A stretch of DNA of 5,143 bases from positions 1 to 5,143 of the forward strand of contig JAUNSQ010000113.1 of assembly GCA_030539135.1 (NCBI GenBank), written 5' to 3'. The translations under genes and the position numbers were made by a program. Source of the stretch: Synergistaceae bacterium. GTDB lineage: Bacteria; Synergistota; Synergistia; Synergistales; Synergistaceae. Below, piece by piece: positions 1 to 5,143 of this stretch; position 1 is the stretch's first letter; each line of letters begins with the position of its first letter. The notes under the pieces are model-generated. The model searched no databases and was not told where the DNA came from. It saw only the letters and a program-made list of their open reading frames with translations.

Positions 1-1
1 A

Positions 2-1510
2 GTAACGGAAACACAAGAAAAAGAAGAAACAATGGAAGAAATGATGCAGCAGTTTGACGTCATGGGAGATTTTCACCGTGGCAAGATCGTAGAAGGAACG
101 ATAGTTGACACACGCGACGACGGATGGCTTGTCGATGTTGGTTACAAATGCGAAGGTTTCCTTCCGCGCAAAGAATGGACTCATAAAGTCCTTATCGAGG
201 ATACGCCCGAGCCGGAAAACGGCGCTAAGGTCAGAGTCCAGATAACCAATATTTCACAGGGCGAAGAGAACGCGCTTAGCCTTAGCCGTTGGCGCTGCGA
301 ATTTGACGAGCGTTGGGATGCTCTTGAAGAAGCCTCGAAAGCCGAAACGATCACCGTAAAAGGCCTTCGCAAAGTCAAGGGCGGACTTATTGCCAGCTGC
401 TGCGGGATAGAAGGATTTATTCCTATCTCGCATCTTACGGAAGAGGGTCACGGCGTCAACCCAGACCGTTTTGTCGGTCAGGACTTTGCCGCTAAACTCA
501 TCGAAAAAGATCGCCGCAAACGCCGTCTTGTCTTCTCGCGTCGTTCAATCATGGAAGCAGAGATGGCTGAGCTTCGTCAGTCGTTCTACGATCAGGTCAA
601 AGAGGGAGATATCCTTGAAGGCGACGTTAGCAGCATCACATCCTTCGGTGTTTTCGTCAACCTTGGAGCAATGGAAGGTCTCGTCCATATAAGCGAACTC
701 TCATGGCAGCGCAACGCGAAGCCTAAGGAGATCGTAGCGAAGGGCGACCACGTCAAGGTCAAAGTGATTGCTATCGACAAAGAGAACAATAAAATTTCTC
801 TCAGCATCAGACAGACGCTTGACGACCCCTGGAACACTGTAGCCGAACGCTGGACAACCGGCAAAACTACAGAAGGAACGGTCACCAACCTGACTGACTT
901 CGGAGCTTTTGTTGAAATAGAGCCAGGCATCGAAGGTCTTATCCACATCGGAGACCTCAGCTGGACGCGCATCAAACACCCGAAAGAAGTGCTCAAAAAG
1001 GGACAGAAGATAGAGGTCTCTATCCTTGAGGTCGACACTGACAGGAAGCGCATAAGCCTCGGCTACAAACAGCTGAACGACCCATGGAAGAACGTGGCTG
1101 AAAAGTACGCGAAGGACATGGAAGTCCCAGTTAAGGTAGTCAGACTCGCCGACTTTGGCGCGTTTGTCGAATTGGAAGAGGGTATCGAGGGACTTATCCA
1201 CATTTCTCAGCTCAGCCAGCAGAGAGTTGAAAACCCGAAGGAAGTCCTTTCCGAAGGTCAGGAAGTCACCGCGAGAGTGCTCGAAGTCAATCCGACAGAA
1301 CGTCGCATACGCCTTTCACTGCGTCCCGCTAAGGAAGAACAGCCGAAACGCGCCGCGGCCCCGTCATCCGACGAACCTGCGAAGAAGTCTTCTGAGGATC
1401 GCCCGCGTAAACGCCGCGGCGACTCCGAAAGGAAGAAATCCGAGAGCAGCCAGCTCCCGCAGGAAGAAGCCAACGTTACTATCGGAGATTTCCTCAAACA
1501 GGCTGAATAG
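2..1510 (+). CDS. rpsA: 30S ribosomal protein S1, five S1 domains; 5' end open, possibly C-terminal half of an IspH-S1 fusion
   Basis: S1 binds mRNA on the 30S subunit and helps load it at initiation. Counting from the ATG at 32 (492 residues), five S1/OB-fold domains lie at about 17-86, 104-172, 190-261, 276-346 and 360-430. Domains 3-5 carry the classic FGxFV...EGLxHIxxLS pattern, and DPWN/DPWK linkers precede domains 4 and 5. Domain 2 (KGGL...GIEGFIPISHL) is more divergent and resembles domain 2 of E. coli S1; no sixth domain follows. Residues 437-480 form a low-complexity Lys/Arg/Ser/Glu tail, probably disordered, ending in TIGDFLKQAE. The frame has no stop back to base 2 (VTETQEKEET precedes the ATG), and the ATG at 32 has only an AAGAAG-like purine run ahead of it, no good Shine-Dalgarno. 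Either S1 starts weakly at 32 or, as I favour, the gene continues upstream, perhaps into IspH. A terminator follows the stop codon. The S1 identity is secure; the start is not. Confidence 0.93.
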   Translation, partial: VTETQEKEETMEEMMQQFDVMGDFHRGKIVEGTIVDTRDDGWLVDVGYKCEGFLPRKEWTHKVLIEDTPEPENGAKVRVQITNISQGEENALSLSRWRCEFDERWDALEEASKAETITVKGLRKVKGGLIASCCGIEGFIPISHLTEEGHGVNPDRFVGQDFAAKLIEKDRRKRRLVFSRRSIMEAEMAELRQSFYDQVKEGDILEGDVSSITSFGVFVNLGAMEGLVHISELSWQRNAKPKEIVAKGDHVKVKVIAIDKENNKISLSIRQTLDDPWNTVAERWTTGKTTEGTVTNLTDFGAFVEIEPGIEGLIHIGDLSWTRIKHPKEVLKKGQKIEVSILEVDTDRKRISLGYKQLNDPWKNVAEKYAKDMEVPVKVVRLADFGAFVELEEGIEGLIHISQLSQQRVENPKEVLSEGQEVTARVLEVNPTERRIRLSLRPAKEEQPKRAAAPSSDEPAKKSSEDRPRKRRGDSERKKSESSQLPQEEANVTIGDFLKQAE

Positions 1511-1541
1511 TTCTCAGCGCGATAAAACGTCATTCATTGAC

Positions 1542-1572
1542 CCCGCTTCCGTACTTGGAGGCGGGATTTTCT
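1542..1572 (+). terminator. Rho-independent terminator after S1
   Basis: CCCGCTTCC (1542-1550) pairs with GGAGGCGGG (1557-1565), giving a 9-bp GC-rich stem with one G-U pair around a 6-base loop (GTACTT). It is followed by ATTTTCT. It lies 31 bases after the S1 stop codon and should end that transcript before def. The U-tract is short (four T, then C, T), so some read-through is possible. Confidence 0.85.
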
Positions 1573-1582
1573 GTGCTAAAAT
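1555..1582 (+). promoter_or_regulatory. Candidate sigma-A/sigma-70 promoter for the def operon, overlapping the terminator
   Basis: TAAAAT at 1577-1582 is a good -10 element and is preceded by TG plus one base (1574-1576), the extended -10 arrangement. Sixteen bases upstream, TTGGAG (1555-1560) matches only the TTG of a -35 box, which an extended -10 can tolerate. Transcription would start near 1589, leaving a leader of about 28 bases before def. The -35 lies in the loop and 3' arm of the S1 terminator. This is inferred from motif spacing alone. Confidence 0.5.
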
Positions 1583-1604
1583 AAAAGAAACAAAGTATAT
1601 GTGC

Positions 1605-1608
1605 GAGG
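1605..1608 (+). promoter_or_regulatory. Ribosome binding site of def
   Basis: GAGG lies 8 bases ahead of the ATG at 1617. This supports that start, and an in-frame stop (TAA, 1614-1616) directly precedes the ATG, so no longer form is possible. Confidence 0.7.
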
Positions 1609-1616
1609 CGATATAA

Positions 1617-2111
1617 ATGTCGATAAGAGAGATATGCCGTTACCCCGCTCCCGTATTGAGAGAGCCAACGGAGACCATCCATGAATTTGACGGCGAACTG
1701 AAAAAATTAGTTGAAGATATGTGGGAGACGATGTACGCCTCGGACGGCATAGGACTCGCAGCGCCGCAGGTCGGCGTGCCAAAGAAAGTTATCGTTATTG
1801 ATTACAACGGCGAGAAGTACGCGCTCGTAAATCCCGAGATAATTTCAAGAGAGGGCAGCGTAACGAACGAAGAGGGGTGTCTGAGTTTTCCGGGTATTTA
1901 TGTCAACGTAGACGCCCCAGAACGAATGGACGTGCGTTACTGCGACGAGAGCGGGGAAGCGCGCGAAATATCCGTGGACGGGTTTCTAGCCTGCGTGTTT
2001 TCACACGAGATAGACCACCTTAACGGCCGGCTTCTGATAGATAGAGTGTCCCCCTTAAGAAGGCAGTTTATGAAAAAACGGCTGGCTAAGGACGCCAAGA
2101 GCGGCGATTGA
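1617..2111 (+). CDS. def: Peptide deformylase
   Basis: A cytosolic metalloenzyme that removes the N-formyl group from the initiator methionine of nascent proteins at the ribosome exit. All three family motifs are present in order: GIGLAAPQ (44-51), EGCLS (86-90) and HEIDH (130-134). Expected metal ligands are Cys88, His130 and His134 (usually Fe2+), with Glu131 as the general base and Gln51 in the active site. At 164 residues it is a normal compact bacterial form with a short Lys-rich C-terminal tail and no extension. The start is fixed by a GAGG site and the stop codon just upstream. It is the first gene of the block, after the S1 terminator, and its stop is one base from the fmt start, so the two genes for adding and removing formyl are very likely translated from one mRNA. 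Confidence 0.97.
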   Translation: MSIREICRYPAPVLREPTETIHEFDGELKKLVEDMWETMYASDGIGLAAPQVGVPKKVIVIDYNGEKYALVNPEIISREGSVTNEEGCLSFPGIYVNVDAPERMDVRYCDESGEAREISVDGFLACVFSHEIDHLNGRLLIDRVSPLRRQFMKKRLAKDAKSGD

Positions 2112-2112
2112 T

Positions 2113-3036
2113 ATGAAAATATTTTTTTGCGGTTCTGGAGAGTTTGCGGCCGACTGTCTCAGACGCATCTCGTCAAAGATCGAGATAGATCTTGTCGTTA
2201 CGAACGAACCAAAGACCGCCGGACGCGGACTTAAACTTACGCCTACGCCCGTCGCTGAGGCAGCGGAGGAACTTGCTCTCAGATGCAAGACTACAAAACG
2301 GTTGTCGGCCGATGGCGAATTGCTGACATATATGACGGCCGCAGCTCCTGATATCATTTTAGTTATTGATTTTGGCCAGATGATAAAGGAACCTGTCTTA
2401 TCACTGCCTAAATATGGCTGTATCAATATACATCCTTCATTGCTTCCTGCATACCGCGGCTCGGCTCCGCTGCAGCGCGCGATAATGGACGGGCTTGAAA
2501 GCACGGCGATAACTATTTTTAAACTTGACGCGGGCATGGACTCCGGCCCAATGCTTGCGCAGATTAAGGTCGAGATATCGCCGGAGGACGATTATATGTC
2601 TCTTCTTGCAAAATCCGCGAAGATAGGCAGCGATTCTCTTATAAGGCATATCTGCGAAGTGGGACCGAAAAATTGGCGGCTCGTGCCGCAGAACGGTGAT
2701 GGATTATCTCTGGCGCCTAAAATCGATAAGAGCGAAGGCAAGATCGACTGGAATAGAAGCTCTGTGGAGCTGGTAAATCTTATAAGGGCTCTAAAATATT
2801 CTCCGGGTACGTTTTCGTTCTTCGGCGGTAAAAGGCTGAGAATATACGAGGCGGCAACCATAGATAAACATGGCTCGGCATCCGAAATATTAGCCATTGA
2901 GGACGGATATCCCATAATTGGCTGCGGAAGCGGCGCGATAAAGCTGTTGAGCGTGCAGGCCGAGGGTAAAAAGATACAAAACGCGAACGAATGGTTAAGG
3001 GGCAGCAGGGCAGAAATAGGGGATAGTTTCGACTGA
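2113..3036 (+). CDS. fmt: Methionyl-tRNA formyltransferase
   Basis: Transfers a formyl group from 10-formyltetrahydrofolate to Met-tRNAfMet, making the initiator tRNA. Residues 1 to about 185 are the formyltransferase domain: it starts MKIFFCGSGEF, has TAGRGLKLTPTPV (35-47), then NIHPSLLPAYRG (105-116) and GMDSGPM (141-147). Asn105, His107 and Asp143 match the catalytic Asn-His-Asp triad of the family. The C-terminal tRNA-binding domain includes APKIDKSEGKIDW (201-213) and the closing EGKK...EWLRG (284-297). At 307 residues it has the usual length. Its ATG is one base after the def stop with only a weak AAGAG (2097-2101) upstream, so translation is probably coupled to def. The region normally rich in N-P-x-P (about 226-232) reads ALKYSPG, a modest departure from the consensus that I recall. 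Function is not in doubt. Confidence 0.97.
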   Translation: MKIFFCGSGEFAADCLRRISSKIEIDLVVTNEPKTAGRGLKLTPTPVAEAAEELALRCKTTKRLSADGELLTYMTAAAPDIILVIDFGQMIKEPVLSLPKYGCINIHPSLLPAYRGSAPLQRAIMDGLESTAITIFKLDAGMDSGPMLAQIKVEISPEDDYMSLLAKSAKIGSDSLIRHICEVGPKNWRLVPQNGDGLSLAPKIDKSEGKIDWNRSSVELVNLIRALKYSPGTFSFFGGKRLRIYEAATIDKHGSASEILAIEDGYPIIGCGSGAIKLLSVQAEGKKIQNANEWLRGSRAEIGDSFD

Positions 3037-3040
3037 GGAG
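3035..3040 (+). promoter_or_regulatory. Ribosome binding site of the Nudix gene, overlapping the fmt stop
   Basis: GAGGAG overlaps the fmt TGA (3034-3036) and sits 9 bases before the ATG at 3050, so it fixes that start and places reinitiation right at fmt termination. Confidence 0.8.
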
Positions 3041-3049
3041 ACGATAAAT

Positions 3050-3613
3050 ATGCCGGAGAACAACAGCGTCAACCCTTTAAGAAATATAGTTAAGACGGAG
3101 TATCCATACAAAGGGCATATACTTGACCTAAGGGTAGATCATGTAAAATTCCCATCAGGAAGCCTTAAAGTCAGAGAAGTGGTGGAACATAGATCCGCGG
3201 TGGCTCTGCTCGCCGTAAATGAAGCTGGCAAGATATGCCTCGTGTCCCAGTACCGCCACGCTATAGACGCGGATATACTTGAGATACCAGCCGGACTTGT
3301 CGAGGCCGGAGAAGACCCTGATCGGACGGCAGTTAGGGAGCTTCAGGAAGAGACGGGCTTCAAACCTTCAAAACTTATCAGGGTGATGGATTTTTATTCT
3401 ACGCCAGGATTTTCTACAGAAGCAATAATATTGTATTATGCCTCAAATTTATCAGTTTCAAAACTGCCCGAAGACGATGATGAATTCATCGACGTCTTTT
3501 GGTTTACACCTGCCGAGATCGCCAAAAAAATATCCGACGGCAAGATCAAAGATTCAAAAACGCTGCTCGCGTATTATTGGTATTGTTCGCTGGGAATTGA
3601 GCTATGCCGCTGA
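3050..3613 (+). CDS. nudF: Nudix hydrolase, ADP-ribose pyrophosphatase type
   Basis: Predicted to split ADP-ribose into AMP and ribose 5-phosphate in the cytosol, clearing a reactive by-product of NAD turnover. A perfect Nudix box GX5EX7REUXEEXGU spans residues 82-104: Gly82, Glu88, Arg96, Glu97, Glu100, Glu101 and Gly103, with the metal-binding glutamates all present. It is preceded by EIPAG (78-82) and followed by Pro119 in YSTPGFSTE, 16 residues past the box glycine; this proline position is typical of the ADP-ribose pyrophosphatase subgroup. The C-terminal part (DEFIDVFWFTPAEI and GKIKDSKTLLAYYW) also fits the group. At 187 residues it has normal length. It begins 13 bases after fmt and overlaps the next gene by 10 bases. 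Substrate is inferred from subgroup motifs; related nucleoside-diphosphate sugars cannot be excluded. Confidence 0.92.
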   Translation: MPENNSVNPLRNIVKTEYPYKGHILDLRVDHVKFPSGSLKVREVVEHRSAVALLAVNEAGKICLVSQYRHAIDADILEIPAGLVEAGEDPDRTAVRELQEETGFKPSKLIRVMDFYSTPGFSTEAIILYYASNLSVSKLPEDDDEFIDVFWFTPAEIAKKISDGKIKDSKTLLAYYWYCSLGIELCR

Positions 3614-4512
3614 TCGAGATAGAAGACAAGGATTTTGCGCGGCTGCTTGAGAGGTTTGAGAATTATCTCACCCTTGAGCGAGCGTGTTCAAAGAACACGT
3701 TAAAGGCATATTCGTCCGACGTCCGCTCTTGGTACTTGTATTGCCGCTCTCACGATACCTCGCCGAAAGAGCTTACCGGCGATAATATAACACGTTTTTT
3801 GAATAACCTCTCCGCCGAGGGAAAATCTAAGAGCACCGTTCAGCGGTGCGCCGCTGTATTGAGTTCGTTCACAAGATTTCTATCTTATGACGGTGATCTT
3901 GAATTTATGCCTATTCTGGACCCCCTGCCAAAGCGTGAGGAAGTATTGCCGCAGGTTATGACGGAGGGCGAGATACAAAGGATAATCAACGCCTGTGAGG
4001 ATGGGACCCCGCTTGGCGCGCGTGACAGAGCCGTGATAGAACTGGCATACGGCGCGGGGATGCGCGCCTCTGAGCTTTGCGATTTGGAACTTCAAAACAT
4101 CGACAGGTCTGGCGGGTTGATATATACACGCGGAAAGGGCGGCAAGGAACGCACGATCCCTTATGTCGGAGCTGTACGGAAGGTAATTGATGATTATATA
4201 GAGAAGGTCCGCCCGCTTTTGGACCGTTTAGGGTTGGAATACCTATTTTTGACTAGATCCGGCAAAAAAATGAGGCGGGAATTTTTATGGCAGATACTAA
4301 GGAAGCGCGGAAAGTCGGCCGGTATCCCTTTGTCAAGGCTCCATCCGCATGTCCTGCGCCATACTTTTGCGACACATCTCCTGCGAAACGGGATGGATCA
4401 GAGGACTCTTCAGGAGATACTGGGGCATTCGTCTATCCTTACTACAGAAAAATATACGCATCTTGATACGGAGATACACGATTATTATGATAAATATCAT
4501 CCAAGGTCGTGA
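3604..4512 (+). CDS. xerD: Tyrosine recombinase XerD/XerC
   Basis: Site-specific recombinase that, with a partner or alone, resolves chromosome dimers at dif near the terminus. Residues about 11-105 form the N-terminal SAM-like DNA-binding domain (YLTLERACSKNTLKAYSSDV, 21-40), and about 115-300 the catalytic domain. The complete active set is visible: Arg154 (GMRASEL), Lys178 (RGKGGKER), His249 and Arg252 (HPHVLRHTFATHLL), His275 (LGHSS) and nucleophile Tyr284 (EKYTHL). The 9-residue His-Tyr spacing and 302-residue length are those of XerC/XerD rather than phage integrases. The ATG lies inside the end of the Nudix gene, with GGGA (3592-3595) 8 bases upstream, so translation is likely coupled. 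XerD rather than XerC is a guess from the nudF/nucleoside phosphorylase neighbourhood, which recalls B. subtilis xerD (ripX). No dif site is seen in the window. It looks like a host gene, with no sign of transfer. Confidence 0.94.
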   Translation: MPLIEIEDKDFARLLERFENYLTLERACSKNTLKAYSSDVRSWYLYCRSHDTSPKELTGDNITRFLNNLSAEGKSKSTVQRCAAVLSSFTRFLSYDGDLEFMPILDPLPKREEVLPQVMTEGEIQRIINACEDGTPLGARDRAVIELAYGAGMRASELCDLELQNIDRSGGLIYTRGKGGKERTIPYVGAVRKVIDDYIEKVRPLLDRLGLEYLFLTRSGKKMRREFLWQILRKRGKSAGIPLSRLHPHVLRHTFATHLLRNGMDQRTLQEILGHSSILTTEKYTHLDTEIHDYYDKYHPRS

Positions 4513-4518
4513 TCTTGG
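4501..4518 (+). other. Short inverted repeat/hairpin over the xer stop codon
   Basis: CCAAGGTC (4501-4508) and GATCTTGG (4511-4518) are inverted repeats with one mismatch that becomes a G-U pair in RNA. As RNA they give a 7-bp stem with a CGUG loop. The xer stop codon (4510-4512) lies in the loop side and the punA ribosome binding site starts 5 bases after the stem. No T-run follows, so it is not a standard terminator; it could be an RNA processing or stability element, or coincidence. Confidence 0.45.
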
Positions 4519-4522
4519 ATTT

Positions 4523-4528
4523 AGGAGG
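4523..4528 (+). promoter_or_regulatory. Strong ribosome binding site of punA
   Basis: AGGAGG, a perfect Shine-Dalgarno core, lies 7 bases before the ATG at 4536. It is the best such site in the window and fixes the start. Confidence 0.88.
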
Positions 4529-4535
4529 GCTATTT

Positions 4536-5143
4536 ATGTTGGCTGATAAAGTATCAGAGGCATGTGAATATATCAAAAGCAGGATAACGCGTGAACCGGC
4601 TGTCGCGCTTGTATTAGGTTCAGGCTTGGGGAGTCTGGCCGATAAGTTAACCGCTCCCGAGATAATACCATACAGCGATATTCCGTATTGGCCCAGAACT
4701 ACCGCTATTGGCCACGCCGGCAGGCTGGTTGCCGGCAGGTTCGATAACTCGAATACAGACGTCGTGATCATGCAGGGCCGAGTCCATTATTACGAGGGAT
4801 ACACGATGTCCGAGGTGACATTTCCAACGCGCGTGCTCGCGCAGCTTGGCGTTAGGTCGATATTATTCACTAACGCGTCCGGCGCCGTAAACCCCGATAT
4901 CGCCCCGGGCACGATTGTCGCTATTGAAGATCATATCAACTACATGGGAACGAACCCACTCATAGGGATCAACAATGATGAATGGGGGCCGCGTTTCCCG
5001 GATATGACAAGAGCGTATGACAAAAAATATATTTCTCTTCTGGAAAAGATCGCTGCGGATAATAATATCACGCTAAAAAAAGGCGTATATATCGCGTTTT
5101 CAGGGCCGTCGTTTGAGACTCCTTCCGAAGTTCGCATGGCTGG
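4536..5143 (+). CDS. punA: Purine nucleoside phosphorylase, trimeric PNP type (3' end cut by window)
   Basis: Catalyses purine nucleoside + phosphate to free base + ribose 1-phosphate in purine salvage. The reading frame has no stop through the right edge; 202 complete codons are present out of a usual 270-290. Visible motifs: LVLGSGLGSLAD (26-36, with phosphate-binding Ser29), GHAGRLV (59-65, His60), MQGRVHYYEGY (79-89; Arg82, His84 and Tyr86 match human PNP Arg84, His86 and Tyr88), TNASGAVNP (112-120), EDHINYMGTNPLIG (131-144), and GPSFETPSEVRMA (190-202), where Glu194 corresponds to the base-binding Glu201 of human PNP. These define the high-molecular-mass trimeric PNP/MTAP family, not the hexameric DeoD type. 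Residues that discriminate substrate further (human Asn243 and His257) lie beyond the edge. Its GHAGRLV argues against a 5'-methylthioadenosine phosphorylase, but inosine/guanosine preference is inferred from family. It sits 23 bases after xer with its own strong ribosome binding site. Confidence 0.95.
   Translation, partial: MLADKVSEACEYIKSRITREPAVALVLGSGLGSLADKLTAPEIIPYSDIPYWPRTTAIGHAGRLVAGRFDNSNTDVVIMQGRVHYYEGYTMSEVTFPTRVLAQLGVRSILFTNASGAVNPDIAPGTIVAIEDHINYMGTNPLIGINNDEWGPRFPDMTRAYDKKYISLLEKIAADNNITLKKGVYIAFSGPSFETPSEVRMA

Noticed and set aside
592..1201. Long reverse-strand open frames of 153 and 166 codons within S1
   Set aside because: They lie wholly antisense to a clearly conserved S1 domain region, have no ribosome binding site or recognisable motif, and arise from the biased codon use of S1.
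1155..1616. A + strand frame of 153 codons running from S1 through the terminator to the def start
   Set aside because: It is out of frame with S1, Arg/Ser/Lys-rich with no domain, and crosses a terminator hairpin.
2122..2128. Runs of seven T or A (fmt start; also in nudF, xer and punA) as possible frameshift sites
   Set aside because: Each gene continues in one frame with intact motifs, no stop follows in a way that needs shifting, and no stimulatory structure was seen.
2055..2537. Reverse-strand frame of 160 codons across def and fmt
   Set aside because: Antisense to two genes with intact catalytic motifs; no family resemblance.
3604..4512. Xer gene as a phage or integrative-element integrase
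   Set aside because: Length, residue spacing and housekeeping context match XerC/XerD; no att-like repeats, tRNA or cargo genes are present.
4532..4550. TTATGTT near the punA start, resembling the XerD-binding half of dif
   Set aside because: Only 7 bases match, the rest diverges, there is no XerC half-site at the right spacing, and the bases are explained by the punA start codon.
4442..4771. Reverse-strand frame of 109 codons over the xer-punA junction
   Set aside because: Antisense to the Xer Tyr284 region and the PNP phosphate-binding motifs; no ribosome binding site or domain.

Overview
The window is a compact run of bacterial housekeeping genes, all on the + strand. Layout: the C-terminal part (or all) of a ribosomal protein S1 (2-1510); a short intergenic stretch with a Rho-independent terminator and an overlapping candidate promoter (1511-1616); then a tight block of def (peptide deformylase), fmt (Met-tRNA formyltransferase), a Nudix ADP-ribose pyrophosphatase, a Xer tyrosine recombinase, and a purine nucleoside phosphorylase that runs off the right edge. 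Gaps in the block are 1, 13, -10 and 23 bases, so it is probably one operon. There is no gene-free stretch over 300 bases.

The genes fall into three roles. S1 binds mRNA on the 30S subunit. Def and Fmt are the two ends of the formyl-methionine cycle: Fmt puts the formyl group on initiator Met-tRNA and Def removes it from nascent proteins. The Nudix enzyme and the nucleoside phosphorylase both release phosphorylated ribose from nucleotide derivatives, and the Xer recombinase resolves chromosome dimers. The nudF / xerD / purine nucleoside phosphorylase association resembles the nudF...xerD-drm-pupG region of Bacillus subtilis.

Organism: a mid-GC, probably anaerobic bacterium with Gram-positive-like Shine-Dalgarno sites. 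The S1 frame is open through the left edge with a Glu-rich linker and no good ribosome binding site at its first ATG. This fits the IspH-S1 fusion known from Clostridia, Negativicutes, Fusobacteria and, as I recall, Synergistota. I favour Synergistota (Cloacibacillus/Synergistes-like) from overall feel, but only tentatively; 16S or marker-gene placement would settle it.

I see no mobile element, CRISPR, toxin-antitoxin, defence gene or tRNA, and no credible undescribed system. The points most worth a second look are the open S1 5' end, the terminator/promoter overlap at 1542-1582, and a small hairpin over the xer stop codon just before the phosphorylase ribosome binding site.
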